A stretch of DNA of 40,925 nt from Betaproteobacteria bacterium (GCA_024641925.1 JAHECB010000006.1:1-40925), one strand, 5' to 3'. Positions 8,793-16,347 are shown, numbered from the stretch's first letter. Translations and numbers: made by a program. Notes: generated from the sequence alone by a model not told the origin.

Positions 8793-9559
8793 CAGCGGGC
8801 CCCCACGGCCGCACCCCTTGGCTCAAACAGGATGCGTTCGACGAGCCCGCCGCGCAGGCGTTCGAGATCGAGCGCGACCATGGCCAGGTGCGCGGTCACG
8901 GTCACCGCACTGCCGGCATGGCGGCGGAACAGCCGCTGTAGCGCCTGCCGCACCGGCCCATCGGCGGCAGCGCGCGAACGCCCCGCGCCGAGCAGTCGTG
9001 GCAGCAGCAGTTCGGCGGGTCGCAGCGCAACGCTGGCCTTGCCATCGTTGCTCGGCGCCCGTCGCCGCCACTCGGCCAACCAGGCTGCAGCCGCAGCTTC
9101 AGCCCCTTCGCCCGCCACCGCGGACAGGGTGGCCAGGCCTGCTTCGTGCAGGGCCTGGGTGCTTTCGACAGGGGCTGGTTCCGCCAAGGCTGCCCCACGT
9201 GCCTCGGCCGGCCACCCGTGTGAGCGTTCCTGGTCTGGCGGCAGGGCAGCGATCCACGGCAGGTCGGCCAGGGTGGCGAACCAACGCACAGCCGGCTGCC
9301 AGCATGCCGGCTGCCAGCTGGCAAGCTCGTCGACACAGCGGCGCCAGTGGGCTCGCAACCCGCGTTCGATGGCATGCGTCTCCAGCGGCTCGCCCAGACC
9401 TTCCAGCCACCCGCCGAGCGGCCCCGCACGAGCGGCAGCCAGGTAATGCGCTGCGGTGCGGCTGGCCTCGAGTGCCTGCCAGGCGGCGGCGTCGGGCAAT
9501 CGGCTGTGGCGTGCCTGCACGCGTGCCTGGGCGTAGGCGAAGTCCGTCGATCGCGTCAC
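8792..9559 (-). CDS. atpC/ntpC: V/A-type ATPase subunit C (d-type, short form)
   Basis: Connector between the central stalk and the K ring. It opens with TDFAYAQARVQARHSRLPDAAAW, close to the family's YAYARVRARRSRLL start, and is predicted all-helical with repeated Trp/Leu helices. At 255 residues it is clearly shorter than the usual 320-350, so one helical bundle may be reduced. The start is GTG and overlaps the stop of the preceding gene as GTGA. It lies before subunit I, which differs from the I-K-E-C-F order common in Clostridia and Thermus. Confidence 0.83.
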   Translation of the reverse strand: MTRSTDFAYAQARVQARHSRLPDAAAWQALEASRTAAHYLAAARAGPLGGWLEGLGEPLETHAIERGLRAHWRRCVDELASWQPACWQPAVRWFATLADLPWIAALPPDQERSHGWPAEARGAALAEPAPVESTQALHEAGLATLSAVAGEGAEAAAAAWLAEWRRRAPSNDGKASVALRPAELLLPRLLGAGRSRAAADGPVRQALQRLFRRHAGSAVTVTAHLAMVALDLERLRGGLVERILFEPRGAAVGAR

Positions 9560-9909
9560 GGCGCGCTTTCACCAGCGACCAACTGGGCGGCAACCCGGTC
9601 CACTGCGGCTGCCAGCGCCGCGGCGGCCGGCGGGCCCTGGCGTTCGGCCGCTGCGCGGTCTTCGCTGCGAAGCGCCTGCAGCCGACCTTCCAGCAGGTCC
9701 GCATGGGCCTGCTGCCAGCGCGCCCCGCGTTCCAGGGCGTGGTTGACGATGGCCAGCGCTTCGATTCGTGCGCGCTCCAGCGTGGCCGCGGCCTCCATCC
9801 GCGCCTGCGCGATGCGAACCCCGGCGTCACGCTCGGCCTGCAGCACGCGCTCGATCGCGCGCGGTTCAGCGGCCGGCACCTGGCTCCGGGCCTGGTTGCC
9901 GTGCTTCAC
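9556..9909 (-). CDS. V/A-type ATPase subunit G/H-like (peripheral stalk)
   Basis: Short Ala/Arg/Glu-rich helical protein of the type that pairs with E to form the peripheral stalk. Its start is uncertain. A GTG at 9909 has a good ribosome site (AAGAAGG, 5-6 bases before it) and gives 117 residues. A GTG at 9948 gives 130 residues but has no clear ribosome site. The sequence RVLQAERDAGVRIAQARMEA matches the family's early pattern of Glu/Arg/Ala heptads. It is the first ATPase gene, 90 bp (or 51 bp) after the Fe-S protein gene, and its stop overlaps subunit C. Low-complexity helices make family calls weak; position carries much of the weight. Confidence 0.72.
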   Translation of the reverse strand: MKHGNQARSQVPAAEPRAIERVLQAERDAGVRIAQARMEAAATLERARIEALAIVNHALERGARWQQAHADLLEGRLQALRSEDRAAAERQGPPAAAALAAAVDRVAAQLVAGESAP

Positions 9910-9999
9910 CGGCCCTTCTTTCGCGCGTGGATGCACGGCGCTCTGCACCCGCTTTTTGCCCGAAGGTCGGAGACAAGACCGCGGTTCATGGGCAGGCGC

Positions 10000-11304
10000 T
10001 CAATCGGCCATGTTGTCGGCCACCAGTTCGAGCAGGCTTTCCACCGGCTTGTCCCACTTGGCGTGTCGGGCGCCTTGTTCGAGCGTGATGCGGCATTGGC
10101 CGCAACTGGTCACCAGGTGCTGGGCGCCCGTGGCTTCGATTTGTTCGCGCTTCATCGCAAAAACCTTGTGTCGAAGCGGCGTTGCGCGCTGGTTGGACAC
10201 CACGCCGCCACCGCCGCCGCAACAAAACCCGGTGAGTCCGCTGTCCTGCAACTCGGTCAACTCGAAACCCAAGGCAGCCACCACGCGCCGGGCAGCGGCT
10301 TCAAGGCCGCCTCGGCGCACGATCTGGCAGGGGTCATGAAAGGTTGCGCTTTCGCCGATCTTGTTGACCCGGATTCGACCATCCGCGATCACCTCGTCGA
10401 GGAATTCGGTCATGTGGATGATGCGCACGGGCAATTCCTTTCCGTACCACTTGGCCGCTTCCCAGCGGGCTGCGCCGTAAGCGTGGCCGCATTCGGGCAG
10501 GAGAACGGTCTTGGCGCCGATCTTCACCGCGGTATCGATGATCGATCGCGTCAAGCGCTCCTGCAATGCCTGGTCGCCGTTGTTGAAACCGATGTTGGAG
10601 GCGTCGAAGCCCTCCTGGTGCATCGTCCACTTGACGCCGACGCGGTTGAGGATCTTGGCCGCCGCCGCCAGCGCCGTGCTGTGCTCGCCGAGTTCGGCCG
10701 GTGCGGCGGTGACCAGCATGTCGGCCTGAGCCAGATCACAGGGAATCGAAACACCATGGGCCTCGGCAGCTTCTTTCAGGATGTCGGGCAGATCCTCGCC
10801 CGGCGTTGCCGTGCTGCCCCACTGCTGTGCGGCACGATCCATCAGAGCCAGCCGTTCGGGCATCAAACCGGCCTTGAACATGCCATGCCTGGCTTCCTTG
10901 ACCAGCTCGGCGATGTCGATGCCCATCGGGCAGATCAAGGTGCAGCGCCCGCACATGTTGCAGGAGTCATAGATCAGCTCCTGCCATTGCTCGAGCTCTT
11001 CGACGGTCAGTTTTTTCACCAGCCCGAGCCCACGCACCAGGGGCGCAAAGGGCCCGGCTTCACGCGAATAGGCGCGGCTGAAAGGCTCAAGCTTGAAGAT
11101 CGGCGTGTATTTCGCCTCGCCGGTGGCGATGTGGAAGTGGCAGGCGTCGGCACACCGGCCGCAACGCACGCAGCTTTCCATGTGCAGCGAGGCCGTGCGG
11201 CCGAACTCATGCACAAAACTGTGCATGGCGGCGTCAACGCGGGCTTCGTCGCTGAGCGTGCCTTGTTTGTCGAAGCCAGGCTTGGCGATGGTTGCGCCGC
11301 TCAT
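10000..11304 (-). CDS. HdrD/DsrK-like iron-sulfur oxidoreductase
   Basis: A 434-residue cytoplasmic Fe-S protein. Two ferredoxin-type [4Fe-4S] motifs lie in the N-terminal third: CVRCGRCADAC (about 43-53) and CNMCGRCTLICP (about 98-109). Two Cys-rich CCG domains follow. The second is clear (DPCQIVRRGG, then GFCCGGGGGVVSN, then SCGQCR) and the first is degenerate (LLPECGHAYGAARW). This is the layout of HdrD, DsrK and related quinone-linked disulfide or thiol oxidoreductases. Its ATG overlaps the stop of the membrane protein gene (ATGA), so the pair is an electron-transfer complex of HdrDE/DsrMK type. The true substrate cannot be read from sequence. No DsrAB, DsrC or soluble HdrABC genes are nearby. 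Confidence 0.88.
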   Translation of the reverse strand: MSGATIAKPGFDKQGTLSDEARVDAAMHSFVHEFGRTASLHMESCVRCGRCADACHFHIATGEAKYTPIFKLEPFSRAYSREAGPFAPLVRGLGLVKKLTVEELEQWQELIYDSCNMCGRCTLICPMGIDIAELVKEARHGMFKAGLMPERLALMDRAAQQWGSTATPGEDLPDILKEAAEAHGVSIPCDLAQADMLVTAAPAELGEHSTALAAAAKILNRVGVKWTMHQEGFDASNIGFNNGDQALQERLTRSIIDTAVKIGAKTVLLPECGHAYGAARWEAAKWYGKELPVRIIHMTEFLDEVIADGRIRVNKIGESATFHDPCQIVRRGGLEAAARRVVAALGFELTELQDSGLTGFCCGGGGGVVSNQRATPLRHKVFAMKREQIEATGAQHLVTSCGQCRITLEQGARHAKWDKPVESLLELVADNMAD

Positions 11305-11984
11305 ACGTTGACTCCCCGGTGATTGAAGCGCACGCCGGTAGCACCTCGCGAGAATGCAAACAAGAACGCGTGCATCAGTTTGCCGAACGGAAACCACACC
11401 AGCAACAACTCGAGCGACAGCAGGTGCAGCGCCAGGGGCGCGCCGTAGATCACATGGTTGCGGGTGACGACGCTCGCCGAGGGTTCGGCAATCACCGCCA
11501 TGCCGGTGATCACCGGCAACATGACCACCACCCAGGTGATCCAGTCATCGGCCCTGGAGATCAGGCGCAGCACCGGGTCGGTCATGCGGGCCAGCAGGGC
11601 CATCAGCATCGACAGGATGGTTGCGGCTGTGGCGAAATAGACCACGGTATCGGGCAAGGCAGGCCACGACAAGCCGATCAGGCGGTGCACAAACGCGATG
11701 TGTGGTGCGTAGCCGAAAACAAGCAGCGCCAGTCCGATATGCAAGACATAACCGTTGACGGTGGCCAGGCTCGAACTCGGGCGGAATTCCTTGCGCGGCC
11801 ACATGCCACGTGCAATGGCACGCAAGGCACCCACCCAGTCGGGTGGGGTTCCGACGCGAGGCGGCGAAAGGTCGGGCAAGCCGGGCCGGGTCATCACGCG
11901 GACCAGGCGCCACAGGGTGCCGACCACGAAGATCGTCAGCGCGACCGTGAGTGCGGGGCCGCGGGCGAATTCAAGCAGATCCAT
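11301..11984 (-). CDS. NarI/DsrM-like membrane cytochrome b subunit
   Basis: A 227-residue integral membrane protein with about five helices. It resembles the gamma subunit of respiratory nitrate reductase and HdrE/DsrM proteins, which bind b haems and exchange electrons with quinones. Candidate haem His residues are in HIGLALLVFGYAPHIAFVH (about 80-100) and in NHVIYGAPLALHLLSLELLLVWFPFGKLMH (C-terminal; read in part). ATG has a ribosome site AAGGAC with 6-base spacing. It is the first gene after an FNR-type promoter and overlaps the Fe-S partner gene. No nitrate reductase catalytic genes are present, so a nitrate role is not supported. Confidence 0.85.
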   Translation of the reverse strand: MDLLEFARGPALTVALTIFVVGTLWRLVRVMTRPGLPDLSPPRVGTPPDWVGALRAIARGMWPRKEFRPSSSLATVNGYVLHIGLALLVFGYAPHIAFVHRLIGLSWPALPDTVVYFATAATILSMLMALLARMTDPVLRLISRADDWITWVVVMLPVITGMAVIAEPSASVVTRNHVIYGAPLALHLLSLELLLVWFPFGKLMHAFLFAFSRGATGVRFNHRGVNV

Positions 11985-12054
11985 GTTGGGTCCTTGGCTT
12001 GGAGGGTCGTCAAAAAAACGGCCAGATATTGAGCCCGCGGTTTGACGCCACGGG

Positions 12055-12103
12055 CCAAAACATCCTAGGCCGGCGGCTCCCGCCGAGGGTTGACCCAGGT
12101 CAA
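12055..12103 (-). promoter_or_regulatory. FNR/CRP-family box with class II promoter spacing
   Basis: A perfect inverted repeat TTGACCCAGGTCAA at 12090-12103 fits the FNR-family consensus TTGAT-N4-ATCAA with one symmetric change (TTGAC/GTCAA), as also used by related Dnr/Anr-type regulators. On the minus strand a -10 element TAGGAT (12067-12062, 4 of 6 matches to TATAAT) follows. A start near 12055 would put the box centre at -41.5, the classic class II activator position. The start codon of the cytochrome b-like gene is about 70 bp further on. The regulator itself is not in the window. Confidence 0.62.
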
Positions 12104-12225
12104 CAAGCCCAAGGGAGCGGCCAGATCGATCGTCAAGCTGGATACCGAATCGCCAGACGGGATGATTCGTTACAGACCCGCGCGCGTTTGGGAAGACCGC
12201 AATGGACGGGCCGTCACGTCTGGTG

Positions 12226-12501
12226 TTACTTGTCCCGCTCGAAGACCGCGCCGAGCACCTGTTCGAGCTGCAGGCCCACGGACTCCAGCAGTCCCTTCAG
12301 GCCCTCGCTGCGCTTGACGATATCCGAGCCTTCACCGCGGGGCAGACGTCGGATCACATCCCGTTCACCCGCCAGCTTGTTGCGATCAGATTCGATCTGC
12401 ATGAGCAGCGCTTCGGTCCGCGTTGCCGCCTCTGCCTTCAAGGGTGCCGTGCGCGCCTTGGCCACCGCAACCGATGCGAACTGATCTGATGGATGCATCA
12501 T
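12226..12501 (-). CDS. Small predicted helical protein, unknown function
   Basis: A 91-residue reading frame starting at a double ATG (MMHPSDQF). The body is amphipathic and charged (TEALLMQIESDRNKLAGERDVIRRL), then a second helix (LKGLLESVGLQLEQVL), consistent with a short coiled-coil cytoplasmic protein. A frame extension to 12570 is Cys/Arg-rich and looks non-coding. The ribosome site is weak (AGGCGG, somewhat distant). It is separated from the FNR-controlled genes by the promoter region and from the anti-sigma gene by two hairpins, so it may be its own unit. I do not recognise a family. Confidence 0.5.
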   Translation of the reverse strand: MMHPSDQFASVAVAKARTAPLKAEAATRTEALLMQIESDRNKLAGERDVIRRLPRGEGSDIVKRSEGLKGLLESVGLQLEQVLGAVFERDK

Positions 12502-12577
12502 CGATGCAGACCGCCTACCGGCGCACGCATCCGATGTAATCGTGTCCCGAGGCCTGCATGTGAACGCCATTGCGCAC

Positions 12578-12610
12578 CTTCCTCAGTCGGGCATTCGCCG
12601 ACTGAGGAAG
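12578..12610. repeat. Perfect 13-bp inverted repeat (hairpin)
   Basis: CTTCCTCAGTCGG and its exact complement are separated by the 7-base loop GCATTCG. It lies between the end of the anti-sigma gene and the start of the small gene at 12501. There is no T-run on either side, so it is not a standard intrinsic terminator. It could be a transcript-stability element, a protein-binding palindrome or a leader structure of the small gene. Confidence 0.6.
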
Positions 12611-12614
12611 CTGT

Positions 12615-12630
12615 CCACCCGTTGGGGTGG
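12615..12630. repeat. Second short hairpin next to the 13-bp repeat
   Basis: CCACCC-GTTG-GGGTGG, a 6-bp GC-rich stem with a 4-base loop, only 4 bp from the larger hairpin. The two could form a tandem stem-loop structure downstream of the anti-sigma gene. There is no T-run. Confidence 0.4.
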
Positions 12631-12701
12631 TCTCAAAGAGCGGGTTTTGCGCCGTTCAGTCGGCATGACCTTAAGCCGCCGGCGCTCCTACGCGTCGGGT
12701 G

Positions 12702-13496
12702 TCACAAGCGCACCGTGCGGCCCACAAACAGGATCGGCCCGGTGGGCTTGCCGATGGGCGAACCCTCACGCGGCTCGAGCGTGATTTCGAACAACTGCTG
12801 TGCGCCGACGCCGGGCAATGCCGATACCGGCAGCACCACCGTCTGACCGGCGCGCACAAGGCCCAGTGATGTCGGCCCCGCTGCGCCTTGTGGCTTGGTC
12901 CAGAACTGCAACGAGCGGTCTTCGGCCACCGCGGCCATCTCGGACACCGGCACCAGCCGCACCTGGCGGCCGGCCTCGATCTCGACGACCCAGCCTGTCT
13001 TTTGCTGGTCAGGGCTTTGCAGCACCGCCAGGTAGCGCTCACCGGCTGGGGCAGGCGCCTGCAGGCGCTGCACCAGCAACACGCTCAAGGCCAGGGACGC
13101 TGCCACGGCCAGGCCGCTGAGGCCTTGCCACAAGCCCAGGCGCTGCCACCACGGTGGCGCTGCCTCGCGTGCTGGCTGAGCCGGGACGCGTGGTCTGGCC
13201 TGCGGCATTGCTGGCGCTGAAGCGCTTGCAGTTGCAGCAGCGGCTGCAGGCGGCAGCGCCGCCACACTGGCCTGGATGCGCCGCCACAGGCCGGCGGTGG
13301 TGGGGGCGGGTGGCGCCAGTGCGCTCAAGCCCAGCAATTGGTCCTGCCAGGCGTAAACCCGAGCCTGCAGGTCGGTGTCGGCTTTCAGTGCCTGCTCGAA
13401 AGTCAGGCGGTCGTCAGCGTCGAGTGTGCCCAGCACGTATTCGCCAGCGGCAGCGTCACGTTCGGCGGCGTCGTCAAGGTCGATCACGCCATGCAC
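12702..13496 (-). CDS. RskA-family anti-sigma factor
   Basis: Membrane-anchored inhibitor of the ECF sigma factor encoded just before it. The 264-residue protein has an N-terminal cytoplasmic anti-sigma domain (about 1-65, AAGEYVLGTLDADDRLTFEQAL), a Pro/Ala-rich linker, one transmembrane helix (about 125-147, GLAVAASLALSVLLVQRL), and a periplasmic RskA domain with YLAVLQSPDQQKTGWVVEIEAGRQ and ending near EPREGSPIGKPTGPILFVG, which is typical of the family. The start ATG overlaps the sigma gene by 13 bp, so the two are co-translated. The signal is unknown. Confidence 0.92.
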   Translation of the reverse strand: MHGVIDLDDAAERDAAAGEYVLGTLDADDRLTFEQALKADTDLQARVYAWQDQLLGLSALAPPAPTTAGLWRRIQASVAALPPAAAAATASASAPAMPQARPRVPAQPAREAAPPWWQRLGLWQGLSGLAVAASLALSVLLVQRLQAPAPAGERYLAVLQSPDQQKTGWVVEIEAGRQVRLVPVSEMAAVAEDRSLQFWTKPQGAAGPTSLGLVRAGQTVVLPVSALPGVGAQQLFEITLEPREGSPIGKPTGPILFVGRTVRL

Positions 13497-14038
13497 TCCT
13501 TCAAGCTGGTCAGGCTGCGCTTGATCCAGGACTTCACCGTGCCCAGTGGTGTTTCCAGTTGCTCGGCAATCTGCTCGTGGGTCAGGCCGTCAACAAAGGC
13601 GTGAACGACGCAGGCCCGTCGGCTGGCTTCCAGGCGGCCCAGGCAGCGTTCCAGCGCCTGGGTGTCCAGGCCCCGGTCGTCGTCGCGGTTTTCAGTGGCC
13701 TGCAGGCGGTCGGACAGGGTGGTCAGTTCTTCGCTGTCGACCCGTTCTTCGCGCCCCGATTTGCGCAACACGCTCAAAGCCTGGTGGCGCACGATGGTGT
13801 AGATCCAACCGCGCGCCGAGCCCAGGCTGGGCTGAAAGGTGGTGGCATGTTTCCAGACTTGCAGGAAGGCGTCGTGCAGCACGTCTTGCGCCAGCTCGTG
13901 GTCACGCACGATGCGCTTGGCCACCCCCAGCAGCCACCGCCCTTCACGCTCGTACAACATGCGCAGCGCAAAGTGCTCGCCGCGCGCGCAGGCGGCCAGG
14001 GCTGCTTCATAGTCGAAATCGGAGGTCAGCGTCTGCAT
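13484..14038 (-). CDS. ECF RNA polymerase sigma factor
   Basis: A 184-residue sigma-70 family regulator. Region 2 is at about 25-85 (LYEREGRWLLGVAKRIVRDHELAQDVLHD in part, then ARGWIYTIVRHQALSVLRK). Region 4 is at about 125-180 (VVHAFVDGLTHEQIAEQLETPLGTVKSWIKRSLTSLKECM in part), with the helix-turn-helix. The start MQTLTSDFDYEAALAA fits the family; the longer frame to 14122 adds 28 non-conserved residues. It pairs with the RskA anti-sigma gene. RskA-linked sigma factors of this type often answer oxidative or envelope stress, but the regulon cannot be read here. Confidence 0.93.
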   Translation of the reverse strand: MQTLTSDFDYEAALAACARGEHFALRMLYEREGRWLLGVAKRIVRDHELAQDVLHDAFLQVWKHATTFQPSLGSARGWIYTIVRHQALSVLRKSGREERVDSEELTTLSDRLQATENRDDDRGLDTQALERCLGRLEASRRACVVHAFVDGLTHEQIAEQLETPLGTVKSWIKRSLTSLKECMA

Positions 14039-14376
14039 GTGTGCTGTGGGCTGCGCAGGTGCAGTGCACGATAGCAGGCTGACACCGCGGTGGGGGTGGG
14101 TCGAACGTGGTGCCGATGGCATCGCAGGGTCATGGCCGGATCATGGGGTTGCTGAGTGGCTGGGTGGTGCCCGACTGCGGCACGTGGCCCGTGTTGCAAT
14201 TACGCTGGCACTGGCCCGTTGGATGCAATGGATTGCGACTGTTTGTTGATGACCGCCTGCTGCCGCCGTAGGTGGAGGCCTACAAAACGGCGTGCCAGAC
14301 GCTGACAGTCTGCCGCGCCGGTTGTGTGTCCAATCGACGTCATGCCCGCCTTTGCGGGCGGGTCAGGAGAACGGAT
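14039..14376. other. Intergenic region between divergent sigma and secreted-protein genes
   Basis: About 340 bp with no convincing gene. It must hold the promoters of both neighbours, but I could not identify clear -35/-10 pairs. A small hairpin GCCCGC-CTTT-GCGGGC at 14344-14359 lies just before the ribosome site of the downstream gene. A weak inverted repeat GTAGG/CCTAC is at 14268-14283. Confidence 0.6.
14344..14359. repeat. REP-like GC hairpin before the secreted-protein gene
   Basis: GCCCGC-CTTT-GCGGGC forms a 6-bp stem with a 4-base loop inside the context GTCATGCCCGCCTTTGCGGG, which resembles one half of common proteobacterial extragenic palindromes. It ends about 5 bp before the AGGAGA ribosome site of the next gene, so it could affect its translation. 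Only this one copy was noticed in the window. Confidence 0.35.
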
Positions 14377-14829
14377 ATGAAGATGCAAGGCAAAAAATGG
14401 ATGGCAGCGCTGGCCGCAGTCCTTGTGGCGGCGAGCGCGCCCGCCCTGGCTGCGGACATTGGCGTGTCGATCGGCATCAGCCAGCCCGGTGTTTATGGCC
14501 GGATCGACATTGGCCGATTTCCCCAGCCCCAGGTGGTGGTGCAACAACCGGTGGTCATTCAGCAGCGGCCCCATGCGCGCCCGGTTCAGCCGGTTTACCT
14601 CTGGGTGCCGCCTGGGCACCAGAAGAACTGGCGAAAGCACTGCGGTCGCTACAACGCCTGCGGCGTCCCGGTTTATTTCGTGCAAGAGCGCTGGTACCGC
14701 GATCAGGGGCCCGGTCGACGTTGGGAAGACGGCCGCCGCAATGACCGCGAAGCCTATCCCGGGAGCCGGCGAGACAACGGCAAAGGCCATCGCCAGAAGG
14801 ACCGAGGCCACGGTCACGGTCGAGGCTGA
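14377..14829 (+). CDS. Exported basic protein of unknown function
   Basis: A 150-residue protein with a clear Sec signal peptide (KKWMAALAAVLVAASAPALAA, cleavage after about residue 25). The mature part begins DIGVSIGISQPGVYGRIDIG, then a Pro/Gln/Val-rich segment, then YLWVPPGHQKNWRKHCGRYNACG with two Cys that may pair, and an Arg/His/Gly-rich tail. This arrangement is common in uncharacterised Burkholderiales periplasmic proteins, but I know no function. ATG at 14377 has an AGGAGA ribosome site 7 bases upstream; the longer frame from 14272 lacks one and would bury the signal peptide. Confidence 0.85.
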   Translation: MKMQGKKWMAALAAVLVAASAPALAADIGVSIGISQPGVYGRIDIGRFPQPQVVVQQPVVIQQRPHARPVQPVYLWVPPGHQKNWRKHCGRYNACGVPVYFVQERWYRDQGPGRRWEDGRRNDREAYPGSRRDNGKGHRQKDRGHGHGRG

Positions 14830-14982
14830 TAGCGCGGCTTTGCGGTTGACCTGAGCCCATGGCGGGTGAGCAGCCCTCATCCACCCCAAGCTGGTGCGCG
14901 CCGGCAGACGCACGCTGTGTTTTCCGATGGAATGTTTTTTGCGTATCCCCGGCCATAGCCATGGCGCCAGGAGGGCCGCAAC

Positions 14983-15402
14983 ATGTTGGACACCACCACC
15001 CGTTTTTCTCATGTCAAGCCTGCGGACACACCCTGGCGCAGTGACGGGCTGCGCGACTTTTTCCTGTACAAGGATCTGGGCGTGGCCGATGCCACGGCGG
15101 GGCGCGTGATTGCGCACCTGGTGAAGGCGAATTCAGCACCGGACAAGGGCACGGGATGGCACCGACATGAGGCGGACTTCCAGATCGTCTTCATGACCAA
15201 GGGCTGGGCCAAGTTCATGTACGAAGACCAGATCACCCTGGTCGAGGCCGGCGACTGCGTGCACCAGCGCCCGGGTATCCGGCACTACCTGTTCGACTAT
15301 TCGCCCGACATGGAATACCTGGAGATCGTGGGCCCGGCTGATTTCAAGTCCGTCGACGTGCCCGCAGTGTGCGACGTGCCCATTGCCGCGCCCTGGAAAT
15401 AG
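14983..15402 (+). CDS. Small cupin-domain protein
   Basis: A 139-residue single-domain cupin. The two cupin motifs are visible: GTGWHRHEADFQIVFMTKG (about 50-68; His and Glu are candidate metal ligands) and the later GDCVHQRPGIRHYLF (about 87-101; His ligand). The ribosome site AGGAGG precedes the ATG. Such stand-alone cupins may be dioxygenase-like enzymes, isomerases or ligand sensors; substrate unknown. It converges with the glutathione-transferase-like gene. Confidence 0.88.
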   Translation: MLDTTTRFSHVKPADTPWRSDGLRDFFLYKDLGVADATAGRVIAHLVKANSAPDKGTGWHRHEADFQIVFMTKGWAKFMYEDQITLVEAGDCVHQRPGIRHYLFDYSPDMEYLEIVGPADFKSVDVPAVCDVPIAAPWK

Positions 15403-15447
15403 GGTTTGGGGGCGCGCTGCTGGCGTCGCCCCGGCCCCTGCACCCGG

Positions 15448-16212
15448 CTAGAAATCCATGTCCAGTTCTTCGATTTCGGCCTTTTCCAGCTTGGCAGCCG
15501 CCACCCATTCCTTCATCTCGGGCATGTCCATGATGGTGCGGCAGTAGGCCTTGCAGGCGGCGGGCAGTGTCACGTCATAAGTCAGAAAGCGGGTCGCTAC
15601 CGGGGCGTACATGGCGTCGGCCATCGTCCGTTGGGCGCCGAACAGGAAAGGGCCGCCATATCGGGCCAGGCAGTCGGTCCAGATTTCAATGACCCGTTCG
15701 ATGTCGGGTTTGGCGCCGCCCCAGACCTTGTGCTTGGGGAAGCTGCCGCGCAGGTTCATCGGCAGCGACGCGCGCAGGTTGGCAAAGCCCGAGTTCATTT
15801 CGCCACTGACCGAGTGGCAATGTGCGCGTGCGATACGGTCGGTCGGCATCAAACCGGCAGCGGGTGCCACTTCGTTCAGGTATTGCGCAATGGCCAGTGT
15901 GTTCCACACCTTGGCGCCGTCGTGTTTGAGGCAAGGCACCCGGATGGACGGCGCCAGCAGCAGCAGTTCCCGGCGGGCGTCGGCGTCTTCCGTGTCGACC
16001 ATGATCTCTTCGAATGGCAGCCCGGCAAACCGCACCAGCAGCCAGCCACGCAGCGACCAGCTTGAATAGTTCTTGCTGCTCAAGGTCAGCGTGGCCAGAT
16101 CCTTCTTTGATCTGGACACCGCTTGAAGCTTGGGCACAGCGGGCTTTCGGGCTCGGCTGACGGATGGGGTTTTTGCTTCGGCGGGCGCCTTGCGTCGGGG
16201 GGCGGCTGGCAT
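15448..16212 (-). CDS. Glutathione S-transferase family protein
   Basis: A 254-residue protein. The N-terminal thioredoxin-like domain begins at about residue 40 with LTLSSKNYSSWSLRGWLLVRF, a pattern known from a Ser-containing GST subgroup. It includes IRVPCLKHDGAKVWNTLAIAQYL, the glutathione-site VP and acidic/Asn turn. The helical C-terminal domain follows. The first roughly 38 residues (Lys/Ala/Pro-rich) are an unusual basic extension. A later Met-start is not available before the GST fold, so the extension is likely real or the start is a non-ATG codon near 16100. Confidence 0.88.
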   Translation of the reverse strand: MPAAPRRKAPAEAKTPSVSRARKPAVPKLQAVSRSKKDLATLTLSSKNYSSWSLRGWLLVRFAGLPFEEIMVDTEDADARRELLLLAPSIRVPCLKHDGAKVWNTLAIAQYLNEVAPAAGLMPTDRIARAHCHSVSGEMNSGFANLRASLPMNLRGSFPKHKVWGGAKPDIERVIEIWTDCLARYGGPFLFGAQRTMADAMYAPVATRFLTYDVTLPAACKAYCRTIMDMPEMKEWVAAAKLEKAEIEELDMDF

Positions 16213-16347
16213 GGGGTCTCTCCTGGGGGTCCATCAGCCAGACGCAATTGGCGTGCCAGGGCTGGGCGCCGGGCCCTTCTGGCAGCGGGGTCTGGCTCGA
16301 ATATTGCATGCGCTGGCGGCAAGTTTGAATACCACTTGAGAGGCTGC

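Noticed and set aside
11301-11984. Respiratory nitrate reductase gamma subunit (narI)
   Set aside because: No narGHJ nearby; the overlapping partner is an HdrD-like Fe-S protein, so an HdrE/DsrM-like role fits better.
14200-15117. 305-codon minus frame over the secreted protein and cupin genes
   Set aside because: It crosses two genes on the other strand with good start sites and protein families; no own evidence.
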